From Bacillota bacterium (GTDB lineage: Bacteria; Bacillota; Clostridia; Christensenellales; Aristaeellaceae), in NCBI GenBank assembly GCA_030057655.1, contig JASGUQ010000031.1, positions 1 to 64,000 on the forward strand: a stretch of 64,000 nt of DNA. Reading direction: 5' to 3'. Positions 56,905 through 64,000 of the stretch are shown in pieces. The notes under the pieces were generated by a model. The model was not told the origin of the DNA. It made no database searches and saw only the letters and a list, made by a program, of their open reading frames with translations. The translations under genes and the position numbers were made by a program. Every line of letters starts with the position of its first letter. The first letter of the stretch is position 1.

Positions 56905-58102
56905 TCTGATACACCTGCCTTATCTCCATTGGATTGCCTTTCAGGTCAAACCAGGTTGTGTTTTCTGCTTTTTTGCCATCCTTCAAGTCAAGCAGTTCAT
57001 TAAAGATGCCTTCGAGGTTTTCTACCGTTACATCGCGTCCTCCGATGCCGCCGATGTAGGGATAGATTTCACAGTTTGACCTGCGCATGGCTGCCGCTAC
57101 TTCATTCCATACCGGACCGCCCAGGCTGCCCAGGCCGGTGCTGCGGTCAAATACGCCAACGACAGGGGCGTTTCCAATGGCTTTTTTAATGTGGCTTAAG
57201 GGGAAGGGACGGAACATCGTGACCTTGACCAGGCCGACCTTCTTGCCTTCCTTACGCATTTTGTTGACCACATATTTGGCAGTGCCGCACATGGAGCCCA
57301 GAGCCACCAGGACCGCGTCTGCGTCCTCGGTTTGATAGCCTTCAACGATTTTGTAGCTGCGTCCGAATTTCTTATTAAATTCCGCAAACACCTCTTCAAC
57401 CACTTTGGGAACAGCATCAAGTGCCACCTTTTGCTGATAGCGCATTTCAGTGTATTCTTCATTGCCAGTCAGATCGCACAGGAACATGGGATCGTTGGGG
57501 TCAAGGTAGGTGTTCTTGTTTTTAAATTCACCAATGAACTCGTCTACTAATGTTTGATCCGGCACATCCACCTTTTGCATGGAATGAGAGAGGAAGAAAC
57601 CGTCCAGACAGACCATTGCAGGAAGCAAAACCCGTGCGTCTTCGCATACTCTGTAAGCCATCAGGATCAAGTCCAGTATTTCCTGAACATTCTGGCTATA
57701 AAACTGCAGCCAGCCCATGTCACGCTCACACATGCTGTCGCCGTGTTCACACCACAATGTCCAGGGGGCGGCGATACCGCGGTTTACGACCGGCATCACA
57801 ATGGGGACCCGGTTCCCGGCTGTCATGCCAAGAACCTCATGCATCAGCGCAAGGCCGTTGGATGCGGTCGCAGTGGCGGCTCGCGAGCCTGCCATGGCGG
57901 CAGTGGTCGCAACCGACAGCGCGGAATGCTCAGATTCTACACGCACATACTGGGCGTCCATTTTACCTTCGTTCACAAAATCAGCCAGCATTTCCGGTAC
58001 GGAACTTTGCGGCGTGATCGGGTAGGCTGAGATTACTTTGACACGAGCCAGTTTGATGGCTTCAGCCGCGGCCATATTACCGTCTAACATTACATATGCC
58101 AT
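56897..58102 (-). CDS. porA: 2-oxoacid:ferredoxin oxidoreductase, alpha subunit
   Basis: Alpha subunit, 401 residues, binding part of the TPP pyrimidine site and forming the core with beta. It has ISAYPITPQSSVPEMLADFV, ESEHSALSVATTAAMAGSR, and the C-terminal GVFDRSTGLGSLGGPVW. These are typical of PorA/VorA proteins of the heterotetrameric type found in anaerobes. It starts four bases after the ferredoxin-like delta subunit. The G-D-A-B order matches the por operons of Thermotoga and archaea. Confidence 0.92.
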   Translation of the reverse strand: MAYVMLDGNMAAAEAIKLARVKVISAYPITPQSSVPEMLADFVNEGKMDAQYVRVESEHSALSVATTAAMAGSRAATATASNGLALMHEVLGMTAGNRVPIVMPVVNRGIAAPWTLWCEHGDSMCERDMGWLQFYSQNVQEILDLILMAYRVCEDARVLLPAMVCLDGFFLSHSMQKVDVPDQTLVDEFIGEFKNKNTYLDPNDPMFLCDLTGNEEYTEMRYQQKVALDAVPKVVEEVFAEFNKKFGRSYKIVEGYQTEDADAVLVALGSMCGTAKYVVNKMRKEGKKVGLVKVTMFRPFPLSHIKKAIGNAPVVGVFDRSTGLGSLGGPVWNEVAAAMRRSNCEIYPYIGGIGGRDVTVENLEGIFNELLDLKDGKKAENTTWFDLKGNPMEIRQVYQNV

Positions 58103-58106
58103 ATCC

Positions 58107-58406
58107 TTACCTCACTTCCGGAATCAACTGGATGCACTGCCGGGGACAGACATTTGTGCAGATACCGCAGCCCTTGCAGTAGTCAAAGTTGATATAAACG
58201 CATTCCTGATCGTCCGGCCTGATCTCAATTACATTGGTTGGACAGTAACGCTCACAGGTCCTGCACTTTGAGCATCTGGAGTAATCTACTTCAGGCCTTT
58301 CAATGCGCCAGTTGCCGGTGTTGGCTGCTGTGAAATCGGTCGCAACCGGGCCCAACACATTACGCTTTTTTAACATTTTCATAGGCTGCTCTTGCTGCTT
58401 TTCCAT
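58107..58406 (-). CDS. porD: 2-oxoacid:ferredoxin oxidoreductase, delta subunit (2x 4Fe-4S)
   Basis: Ferredoxin-like subunit that carries electrons out of the complex. About 99 residues with two CxxCxxCxxxC motifs: CSKCRTCERYC and CKGCGICTNVC. The start is uncertain. ATG 58406 follows a GGGGG stretch and is used here, but ATG 58382 or 58376 would give 91 or 89 residues. The frame remains open further upstream inside the gamma gene, with which it overlaps by 47 bases. Confidence 0.87.
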   Translation of the reverse strand: MEKQQEQPMKMLKKRNVLGPVATDFTAANTGNWRIERPEVDYSRCSKCRTCERYCPTNVIEIRPDDQECVYINFDYCKGCGICTNVCPRQCIQLIPEVR

Positions 58407-58911
58407 TCTTTTCCCCCGCTTTCTTGCCAAAGAAGTAATTGATTGCCTTTTCGATAGATTCAATATCCACCAATCCTGTTGCTGCCAGCGCACCCAGCAT
58501 GGATCCGTTTGGGATGGGAAGACCAATATGTTCAAGCGCAAGACCGGTTCCATCCACTGCATAGATGGTCTTAAAGCCAAACTCCCTGAATTTGTCGATC
58601 ACCTCATCGGATTCGGCATTTAATACTAAAATGCTGTCTTCAGTAATTCCGGCGCCCACATTCACCTTGTGGATCAGCACACCGGGATCAAGCACCATCA
58701 CATAGTCCGGTTTATAGACAAAAGAGTTTACCAGTACAGGTTCATCATCAATGATGATACTGGTGTTGACTGGAGCGCCGCGTCGCTCATGACCATAGGC
58801 AGGCACAGTAATCGCGTACTTGTCTTCATACAGGGATACTGCCTGGGAAAGGACCTTCCCGGCAGTGACAACTCCCTGACCGCCCGTCCCATAGAATTTT
58901 ATATTGATCAT
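58360..58911 (-). CDS. porG: 2-oxoacid:ferredoxin oxidoreductase, gamma subunit
   Basis: Gamma subunit, 183 residues, in the family that contacts CoA in the complex. It opens with MINIKFYGTGGQGVVTAGKVL and has the conserved AYGHERRGAPVNTSIIID. GGAGGG a few bases before ATG 58911 fixes the start; a longer frame to 59025 lies in the leader. It is the first gene of an operon running through the dehydrogenase, TRAP, ptb-buk, thioesterase and MFS genes, about 10.6 kb. Confidence 0.9.
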   Translation of the reverse strand: MINIKFYGTGGQGVVTAGKVLSQAVSLYEDKYAITVPAYGHERRGAPVNTSIIIDDEPVLVNSFVYKPDYVMVLDPGVLIHKVNVGAGITEDSILVLNAESDEVIDKFREFGFKTIYAVDGTGLALEHIGLPIPNGSMLGALAATGLVDIESIEKAINYFFGKKAGEKNGKAARAAYENVKKA

Positions 58912-58929
58912 CCAATCCCTCCTTTTTAT

Positions 58930-58973
58930 GAAACACAGAAACATCGTTTGTAGTGTTTGTTTGACCAGAAACA
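58930..58973. promoter_or_regulatory. Cluster of GAAACA/TGTTT sites in the oxidoreductase leader
   Basis: TGTTTGACCAGAAACA (58958-58973) is a dyad with perfect five-base arms. Two further GAAACA copies lie at 58930-58935 and 58938-58943, and a second TGTTT at 58954-58958. The dyad shares GAAACAGTG with the candidate IclR operator at 48219-48232. It lies about 75-90 bases after the predicted start of transcription. Confidence 0.5.
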
Positions 58974-59053
58974 GTGTGACATTTGGATTCTTTTGAAACT
59001 CTGGCACCTTCCCCCTTCCAGACAATTATTTCGTTGTAAGAAATTATATTTCT

Positions 59054-59081
59054 ATTATAGCAATATAAAACAGCGTGTCAA
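59054..59081 (-). promoter_or_regulatory. Consensus promoter of the 2-oxoacid oxidoreductase operon
   Basis: On the minus strand TTGACA, 16 bases, TATAAT, with TGC before the -10 as an extended element. Both hexamers are perfect. An inverted repeat GAAAT-ATA-ATTTC (59040-59052) sits at the transcription start. The leader is about 137 bases long. Confidence 0.88.
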
Positions 59082-59310
59082 TACTTTATGTGAAAAATAA
59101 TTCCAGAAAACACATCGCAACTTTTGGCCCATCTAAATCGTTTTCTTTCCCTCTGCTTCATGTATAAAAGAGATAAGTGCTGCATCAAAAGAGAATACAA
59201 AACCCTCGAATTCCTGTTTTTCTGCAGCTCTAAGCTTTTGCTTTCTATATAGAATGGGTATAATCTTTGCGGATTACGATGCCCTTTTGGGCAGTAATGG
59301 AGGAAAGCAA

Positions 59311-60024
59311 TTGCTTGAACTAAGCCATGTTACCTGGGTCCTGCCGGAGGGCGGAACCATTATTGATGATCTGTCCCTTGTGATTCCCAAAGGCAAGCTC
59401 AGCGTCGTTACCGGCCCCAACGGGGGCGGAAAGACCACCCTGGCGAAGCTTTTGGCCGGGCTGATTCATCCGACCTCGGGAAGGATTTATTTTGACGGCC
59501 GGGATATCACGGATCTGAACATTACAGAGCGCGCCAACCTGGGCATCAGCTACGGCTTTCAGACGCCTGTGCGCTTTAAGGGCATGACGGTCAAGGGCCT
59601 TTTGGACACCGCGGCCGGCCACACCTTAAGCTTTGACGAGCTTTGCGAACTCACCGGCAAGGTGGGCCTTTGCACGCTGGATTATATTGACCGCGATGTG
59701 GACGCCAGCCTGTCGGGCGGGGAGATCAAGCGGGTGGAGATCGCCTCGATCCTGGCGCGGGGCACGGATGTGTCCATCTTTGACGAGCCGGAAGCCGGGA
59801 TCGATATGTGGAGCTTCAACGGCCTGGTGGATGTGTTCAAGGCCTTAAAGGAAGAGGGGAAGACCATGATGGTGATCTCCCACCAGCAGCGGCTTCTGGA
59901 CATCGCGGATGAGATCATTGTGATTTCCGCTGGCCAATTGCGCGACCAGGGCCCCAGGGATCAGGTGCTGCCCGGCCTTCTGGCCGGCGAGATCGCAGGC
60001 CACTGCCCCCTTGGGAGGAGGTAA
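59311..60024 (+). CDS. sufC: SufC-like ABC ATPase of a minimal Fe-S assembly system
   Basis: Cytoplasmic ATPase that drives Fe-S cluster assembly with a SufB-type scaffold. The protein has Walker A (TGPNGGGKTTLAKLLAGL), the SufC Q-loop region YGFQTPVRFKGMTVK, the signature LSGGEIKRVEIASILARG, Walker B (VSIFDEPEAGID) and the switch His in MMVISHQQRL. A TATAAT box at 59259-59264 and GGAGG at 59299-59303 point to TTG 59311 as the start (237 residues). An upstream ATG at 59254 overlaps the -10 box and cannot be in the transcript. It is followed after five bases by the SufB-like gene; there is no sufD, sufS or sufU. Confidence 0.87.
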   Translation: MLELSHVTWVLPEGGTIIDDLSLVIPKGKLSVVTGPNGGGKTTLAKLLAGLIHPTSGRIYFDGRDITDLNITERANLGISYGFQTPVRFKGMTVKGLLDTAAGHTLSFDELCELTGKVGLCTLDYIDRDVDASLSGGEIKRVEIASILARGTDVSIFDEPEAGIDMWSFNGLVDVFKALKEEGKTMMVISHQQRLLDIADEIIVISAGQLRDQGPRDQVLPGLLAGEIAGHCPLGRR

Positions 60025-60029
60025 ATTTG

Positions 60030-60965
60030 ATGAACATCAATCCCTTAAATGAGGTGGCCCGGGATTTGCTTGCCCAGGTCACTGGCAAAGACGGTGAGTT
60101 TGAAGGCGCTTACAACATCAGGCAGGACGCCGGCTGCGCAGGCCGCAGATCAACGGAGAACATCAAGATTGTCCCCCACAGGGAGGGGAAGCCGGGGATT
60201 GAGATCCATGTGGCTCCCGGTACCGACAAGGAAACGGTCTATATCCCGGCCGCTGTCACCAAGGGCCATGTGAACGACCTGACTTACAATGATTTTTATA
60301 TCGGCGAGGGCGCCAGCGTCATCATCGTTGCCGGCTGCGGCGTTCACACGGATGATGACGGGGAAGCCAAGCACAACGGCGTCCACCGTTTCTTTGTGGG
60401 CAAAAACGCAGATGTCGTCTATGAGGAAAAACACATCGGCGCCGGCACGGGGGAGGGCAAGCGCCGGATCGACCCGGTGACCGACATCTACCTGGATGAG
60501 GACGCCAAAATGACCATCGACACCATCCAGATTTCCGGCGTGGACGTCACCGACCGCGTGACGACCGCTGCGCTCAAGGCGCAGTCCAAATTGATCGTCA
60601 GGGAACGCCTTTTGACCAATGAAACGCAGACCGCCAAAACCCGCTTTGACGTGGTGCTGGAGGGCGAGGACGCGGGCTGCGACCTGGTCAGCCGCTCTGT
60701 TGCCAGGGGCCGCTCCAGGCAGGAGTTTTACAGCCGCATCATCGGAAAGGCGCGCTGCCACGGGCATTCCGCCTGTGACGCCATCATCGATGACGAGGCC
60801 GTTGTCACCGCCGCCCCGCAGTTGGACGCGCTCAACCCGGACGCCATGCTTATTCACGAAGCGGCCATCGGCAAGATCGCGGGCGAGCAGATTTTAAAGC
60901 TGCGCACCCTGGGCCTGACGGAGGAAGAGGCGGAAGCGAAGATCGTTGAAGGCTTCCTGAAATAG
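60030..60965 (+). CDS. sufB: SufB/SufD-family scaffold (minimal, SMS-type)
   Basis: Scaffold partner of the SufC-like ATPase, 311 residues, far shorter than SufB of about 470. It has the right-handed beta-helix character and C-terminal features of SufBD proteins (SRSVARGRSRQEFYSRI, HSACDAIIDDEAVV, MLIHEAAIGKIAGEQIL, ending LTEEEAEAKIVEGFL). The position of E. coli SufB Cys405 appears to hold Glu (DDEAVV), while His-Glu in IHEA is kept. AGGAGG precedes ATG 60030. A two-gene SufC-SufB pair of this size matches the SUF-like minimal system (SmsCB) described for anaerobic bacteria and archaea. Confidence 0.85.
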   Translation: MNINPLNEVARDLLAQVTGKDGEFEGAYNIRQDAGCAGRRSTENIKIVPHREGKPGIEIHVAPGTDKETVYIPAAVTKGHVNDLTYNDFYIGEGASVIIVAGCGVHTDDDGEAKHNGVHRFFVGKNADVVYEEKHIGAGTGEGKRRIDPVTDIYLDEDAKMTIDTIQISGVDVTDRVTTAALKAQSKLIVRERLLTNETQTAKTRFDVVLEGEDAGCDLVSRSVARGRSRQEFYSRIIGKARCHGHSACDAIIDDEAVVTAAPQLDALNPDAMLIHEAAIGKIAGEQILKLRTLGLTEEEAEAKIVEGFLK

Positions 60966-61016
60966 ACCTCTTCTGACTCCTGTTTTAACGATCACCGGCT
61001 TCATCTTGCTATTTCC

Positions 61017-61064
61017 GCGCTCCCGGTTTTGACTCTGTCCTCCGGAGCGCTGTTTTTCTGTTTT
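61017..61064 (+). terminator. Terminator after the SufCB pair
   Basis: GCGCTCC pairs with GGAGCGC around a 20-base loop and leads into TGTTTTTCTGTTTTT. The rest of 60966-61281 is AT-rich leader with one promoter and no gene. Confidence 0.8.
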
Positions 61065-61225
61065 TGCTTCCTGTGAATCGCGGGAACATTTTTTGTATTT
61101 TTATAAAAAATCGTGCAATTAACGCCGGATTTTAATCTTTGTTAGGCAAACTAATGAGATGGCATAAGGGTTTCAAGGCCTTGATTAAATTGAAAAAACG
61201 GCAAACCATTTAATATATCTTTTGC

Positions 61226-61254
61226 TTGAAATAACAGACAAAATGGGATAATAT
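61226..61254 (+). promoter_or_regulatory. Promoter of the SDR gene
   Basis: TTGAAA, a 17-base spacer and TAATAT, about 28 bases before the start codon at 61282. Confidence 0.65.
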
Positions 61255-61281
61255 GTTGGAGACTTTATTCCGGAGGGCTTT

Positions 61282-62091
61282 ATGGCGGGAAAAACTGTCT
61301 GGATCAGCGGCGCGTCAAGCGGCTTGGGAAAAGCCGCCGCGCAAGCGCTTTTGGCGCAGGGCTGGCAGGTGGTTTCCGGCGCCCGGTCCTTTAAAGGGAA
61401 TGAAGAAACGGGGGAGCTTGGCCGGACCCTGCCCCTGGACGTCCGCTCCGAACAAAGCGTAGCCGCTTTTTGCGAGGAGGCCCTGTCCCTTTACGGCGTC
61501 CCGGATGCCCTTATCAACGCGGCGGGCATCCTCATCATGGGGCCGGCGGAGGAAACATCCCTTTCGGAGTATGAGGCGGTCATGGACACTGTTTTTTTCG
61601 GCTCTGTCCGCCTGACCCAGGCCGTCCTCCCGCTGATGCGTGAAAAGGGCAGCGGCAAGATCGTGATGCTGTCCTCTGTCAACGGCCTGATGCCCACCCC
61701 CTTCCAAAGCGCCTATGTCGCCGCCAAGCATGCCCTGGAAGGCTACAGCGAGTGCCTGATGATGGAGGCCCGCCCCCACAACATCCAGGTGATGATCGTG
61801 GAGCCGGGCGATCACCGCGGCGGCCAGGACAAATACAGGGCCAGCGCCGCCGCCATTTCAAAGGCTTATCAGGACAGCTTCACCCGTGTGCGGGCAACTG
61901 TTCATCATGATGAGTCAACTGGCGGCCATCCTGAAGCCTTCGGGAAGAAGCTTGCCCGGGCGCTCTCAAGGAAAAAACTGCCCGCCCGCCTTCGGGCGAC
62001 CACACTCAAAGAAACTGCAGCGATCATCCTGCACGACATTCTGCCAGGCCGCCTCTTCGCGCGTTTTCTGGCAGGTTATTACAAAGTCTGA
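61282..62091 (+). CDS. Short-chain dehydrogenase/reductase
   Basis: NAD(P)-dependent oxidoreductase of 269 residues with the classical SDR motifs: SGASSGLG (cofactor loop), NAAG, the catalytic Ser in VMLSSVNG and YVAAK with the catalytic Tyr and Lys. The position after the second strand reads GARSFKG, with Arg and Lys, which favours NADP. It is followed after 17 bases by an acyl-adenylating enzyme, so both may act on the same acyl or carrier-bound substrate. The start is supported by GGAGGG upstream. Substrate unknown. Confidence 0.88.
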   Translation: MAGKTVWISGASSGLGKAAAQALLAQGWQVVSGARSFKGNEETGELGRTLPLDVRSEQSVAAFCEEALSLYGVPDALINAAGILIMGPAEETSLSEYEAVMDTVFFGSVRLTQAVLPLMREKGSGKIVMLSSVNGLMPTPFQSAYVAAKHALEGYSECLMMEARPHNIQVMIVEPGDHRGGQDKYRASAAAISKAYQDSFTRVRATVHHDESTGGHPEAFGKKLARALSRKKLPARLRATTLKETAAIILHDILPGRLFARFLAGYYKV

Positions 62092-62108
62092 CGGAGGGCT
62101 TTTAACGC

Positions 62109-64000
62109 ATGGAGCTTTTTACCGATATCGTCGCGCGCTGCGACGCGCTGCGCGGGGAGATGACTTTTGAAAACATCTTCCGCCTGACCTGCGAAAACCC
62201 TGAGCGCATCGCCGCTCACTGGCTTGAGGGCGATACCGAGCATTCCCTTACCTTTGGCGATTATCAGGACATGACGCGTTCCTACGCCGCCTACCTGTCA
62301 AAAACCCTGGGCAGCGGCAACAAGGGCAAGTTTGTGGCCATCCAGGTGGATACCTGCAAGGAATGGTTTCCCCTGTTCTGGGGCCTGGTTCAGGCGGGCT
62401 TTAACCCCCTGCTGCTAAACGCCGGGCTTTCTGATGAGATGACGGCCTTCATGCTGGAGGAAGCTGGAGCCTGCGGCATCGTTTTAAAGGGAAAACGCAA
62501 GCTGCCCGAGCAGTTTGTGCAGGTGGACGCGGACAAACTGTTCCTGGCGCCCGAAGCCCCGGAATTTACCCCGGACTGGGCAGACAAGGTCGCGCTGTGC
62601 ACCTCCGGCAGCACCGCCACCAGCCGCATCTTTGTCTACGACCAAAGGGCGATTTCAGAGCAGGTTTTGAACTCCGTTCTTCTGCACAAGGCCAACCCGC
62701 GCATCGTGAACAACGTGATGCAGCGCAACCTGGCCTTTTTGCCCTTCCACCACATCTTCGGCTTCATGGTCTGCGTGCTCTGGTGCAACTTCATCGGTTA
62801 TGAATCGGTCTACATCAAGGACCGCGCTCCTGAAACTATCCTGAGCAACATGCGCCGCTTTAAGGTCAATTTTTTGTGCGCGGTGCCTGTTTTGGCAAAC
62901 AGCCTTTCCGCAGGCCTTAACAAGAAGGTGGCTGCCCAGAAGCCGATTAAACGCATCGCCTTCAAAGTCATGAAGGGCATCAGCCTGGGGCTTCAGAACA
63001 TCTGGCCTAAATTTGGCATGGATTTTGCTAAAAACGTGCTGTTCAAGTCCGTCAACGCCCAGCTGCTGGGGCCGGATGTTAATTGCATCATTCTGGGCGG
63101 CAGCCACACCCCCAAGGAGCATATGCAGAACATCGCGTCCCTGGGCTATTACACGATCTCCGGCTTTGGCATGACCGAAACTGCCATCACCTCGGTTGAG
63201 ACCAGCCTGAACCTGCATACCCGTACCTCCGGTTCCGTCGGCCGTCCGCTGTCCAGTGTGGAGTACAAGGTGGAGTCTGACGGCAAGCGCTCCAACACCG
63301 GCGAAATGCTGATCCGCGGCACCAGCGTACACACAGGCCAGTTAAAGAACGGGAAAGAGATCCCTGCCGACCTGGACGCCCAGGGCTGGTACCGCACGGG
63401 CGACGTGGTCCGGCTTGAAAAAGGCATGCGCATGTATGTTGAGGGGCGCAGCAAGGATGTCATTATCAACGAATCGGGTGAAAATGTTTACCCGGATGAG
63501 ATCGAGGATTATTTCGGCAACCTGGACGGGGTGGAGCAATACTGCGTTCTGGGGCTTAAAAACACCGGAGAAAGCCGTGTGAACCGCCTGCGCCGCAGGC
63601 GCCACATCCGCCCGGATTATGAGGACATCACTCTGGTTCTGAACGTAGGAGAGCGCTACCGCGACGACGCCTACCTGACCTCCCTGATGCGTCAAGTAGC
63701 GCAGAACAACAAACGCCTGCCCGTCTTAAAACAGATCACCCGCGTTCTTGCCACCCGTGCGCCCTTTGAATTGGCCAACGGCATCAAAGTCAAGCGCATG
63801 GCGCTGAAAAAGTCTCTGGAAGAGATGAAGATCGCTTACCGGGATCTGGATCTAAAATCAGGCAGCCTGCCGCTGAACGAGACCACGCCCATCGTGGTTG
63901 AAGAAGCTGTTCCCGAGGTCACCGGGCAGGAGCAGATCAAGGAGCAGGTGCGCAAACTCTACGCTGAGGCGCTTGAGGTTGAGCCTGAAAAGATCGCGGA
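62109..64000 (+). CDS. Acyl-adenylating enzyme (AMP-binding) with probable carrier-protein domain, 3' end outside window
   Basis: Incomplete; at least 630 residues. The adenylation domain has core motif A3 as CTSGSTATSRIFVYD (164-178), lacking the usual Lys after Pro, then GFGMTET (352-358), YRTGD (428-432), EGRSKDVIINESGENVYPDE, and NGIKVKR (557-563). From about residue 608 (EQIKEQVRKLYAEALEVEPE) the sequence resembles the start of an acyl-carrier domain; the serine site would lie beyond the window. It resembles acyl-CoA synthetase or NRPS-like loading enzymes. GGAGGG at 62093-62098 gives ten bases to the ATG. It is probably cotranscribed with the SDR gene. Confidence 0.85.
   Translation, partial: MELFTDIVARCDALRGEMTFENIFRLTCENPERIAAHWLEGDTEHSLTFGDYQDMTRSYAAYLSKTLGSGNKGKFVAIQVDTCKEWFPLFWGLVQAGFNPLLLNAGLSDEMTAFMLEEAGACGIVLKGKRKLPEQFVQVDADKLFLAPEAPEFTPDWADKVALCTSGSTATSRIFVYDQRAISEQVLNSVLLHKANPRIVNNVMQRNLAFLPFHHIFGFMVCVLWCNFIGYESVYIKDRAPETILSNMRRFKVNFLCAVPVLANSLSAGLNKKVAAQKPIKRIAFKVMKGISLGLQNIWPKFGMDFAKNVLFKSVNAQLLGPDVNCIILGGSHTPKEHMQNIASLGYYTISGFGMTETAITSVETSLNLHTRTSGSVGRPLSSVEYKVESDGKRSNTGEMLIRGTSVHTGQLKNGKEIPADLDAQGWYRTGDVVRLEKGMRMYVEGRSKDVIINESGENVYPDEIEDYFGNLDGVEQYCVLGLKNTGESRVNRLRRRRHIRPDYEDITLVLNVGERYRDDAYLTSLMRQVAQNNKRLPVLKQITRVLATRAPFELANGIKVKRMALKKSLEEMKIAYRDLDLKSGSLPLNETTPIVVEEAVPEVTGQEQIKEQVRKLYAEALEVEPEKIA

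Noticed and set aside
59254..59310. ATG 59254 as the start of sufC
   Set aside because: A TATAAT box at 59259-59264 lies within this segment and no ribosome-binding site precedes the ATG; TTG 59311 has GGAGG at the right distance.

Overview
The window looks like chromosome of an anaerobic, fairly GC-rich Clostridia-type Firmicute. The signs are strong GGAGG ribosome-binding sites, frequent GTG and TTG starts, sigma-A promoters close to TTGACA/TATAAT, PurBox-like operators, a four-subunit 2-oxoacid:ferredoxin oxidoreductase, phosphotransbutyrylase with butyrate kinase, and a two-gene Suf-like Fe-S system. No rRNA, tRNA, CRISPR array or intact transposase was found. The species cannot be named from the sequence alone.

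Layout. (1) 80-3083 (+): end of the ribosomal protein/RNA polymerase alpha operon (rpsM-rpsK-rpsD-rpoA-rplQ) with a terminator. (2) 3452-7316: two convergent exported flavoproteins with covalent-FMN and FAD domains, probable respiratory reductases. (3) 7512-18868 (+): a purine operon purE-C-F-M-N-O-H'-D-L behind paired PurBox-like sites. The usual bifunctional PurH is replaced by an archaeal-type PurO plus a stand-alone AICAR transformylase. (4) 18985-27346: an ECF sigma/anti-sigma pair, rluF, a methyltransferase, a secreted NlpC/P60-like protein and a secreted M16 peptidase with an S-layer-like tail. (5) 27411-39452 (-): a ten-gene branched-chain amino acid operon ilvB-N-C-D-leuA-cimA-leuC-D-B-ilvE, preceded by a 35-codon Leu/Val/Ile-rich leader peptide with competing terminator and antiterminator stems. 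(6) 39596-45153 (-): pyrimidine operon pyrC-K-D-F-E-B-I, with a 35-bp palindrome touching its -35 box. (7) 45301-47274 (-): a secreted zinc-ribbon protein and an EamA transporter, separated by small repeat arrays.

(8) 47402-59081 (-): a visibly more AT-rich catabolic cluster. It encodes a 2-oxoacid:ferredoxin oxidoreductase (G, D, A, B), an LDH/MDH-family dehydrogenase with Glu at the substrate-specificity position, a TRAP transporter (P, Q, M), Ptb, Buk, a hotdog thioesterase, an MFS transporter and an IclR regulator. Read as a pathway it suggests uptake of a 2-hydroxy acid, oxidation to the 2-oxo acid, oxidative decarboxylation to acyl-CoA, and ATP formation through acyl phosphate. This is the best candidate in the window for an undescribed system. 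(9) 59311-60965 (+): a SufC/SufB-like minimal Fe-S pair. (10) 61282-64000 (+): a short-chain dehydrogenase and an acyl-adenylating enzyme that appears to enter a carrier-protein domain where the window ends.

Starts were chosen from ribosome-binding-site spacing and, in places, promoter position. They differ from the longest possible frame for rpoA, purE, purC, purF, purN, purL, the M16 protease, the methyltransferase, ptb, dctP, the oxidoreductase gamma subunit, sufC and others. All functions are inferred from sequence motifs; no database search was run.
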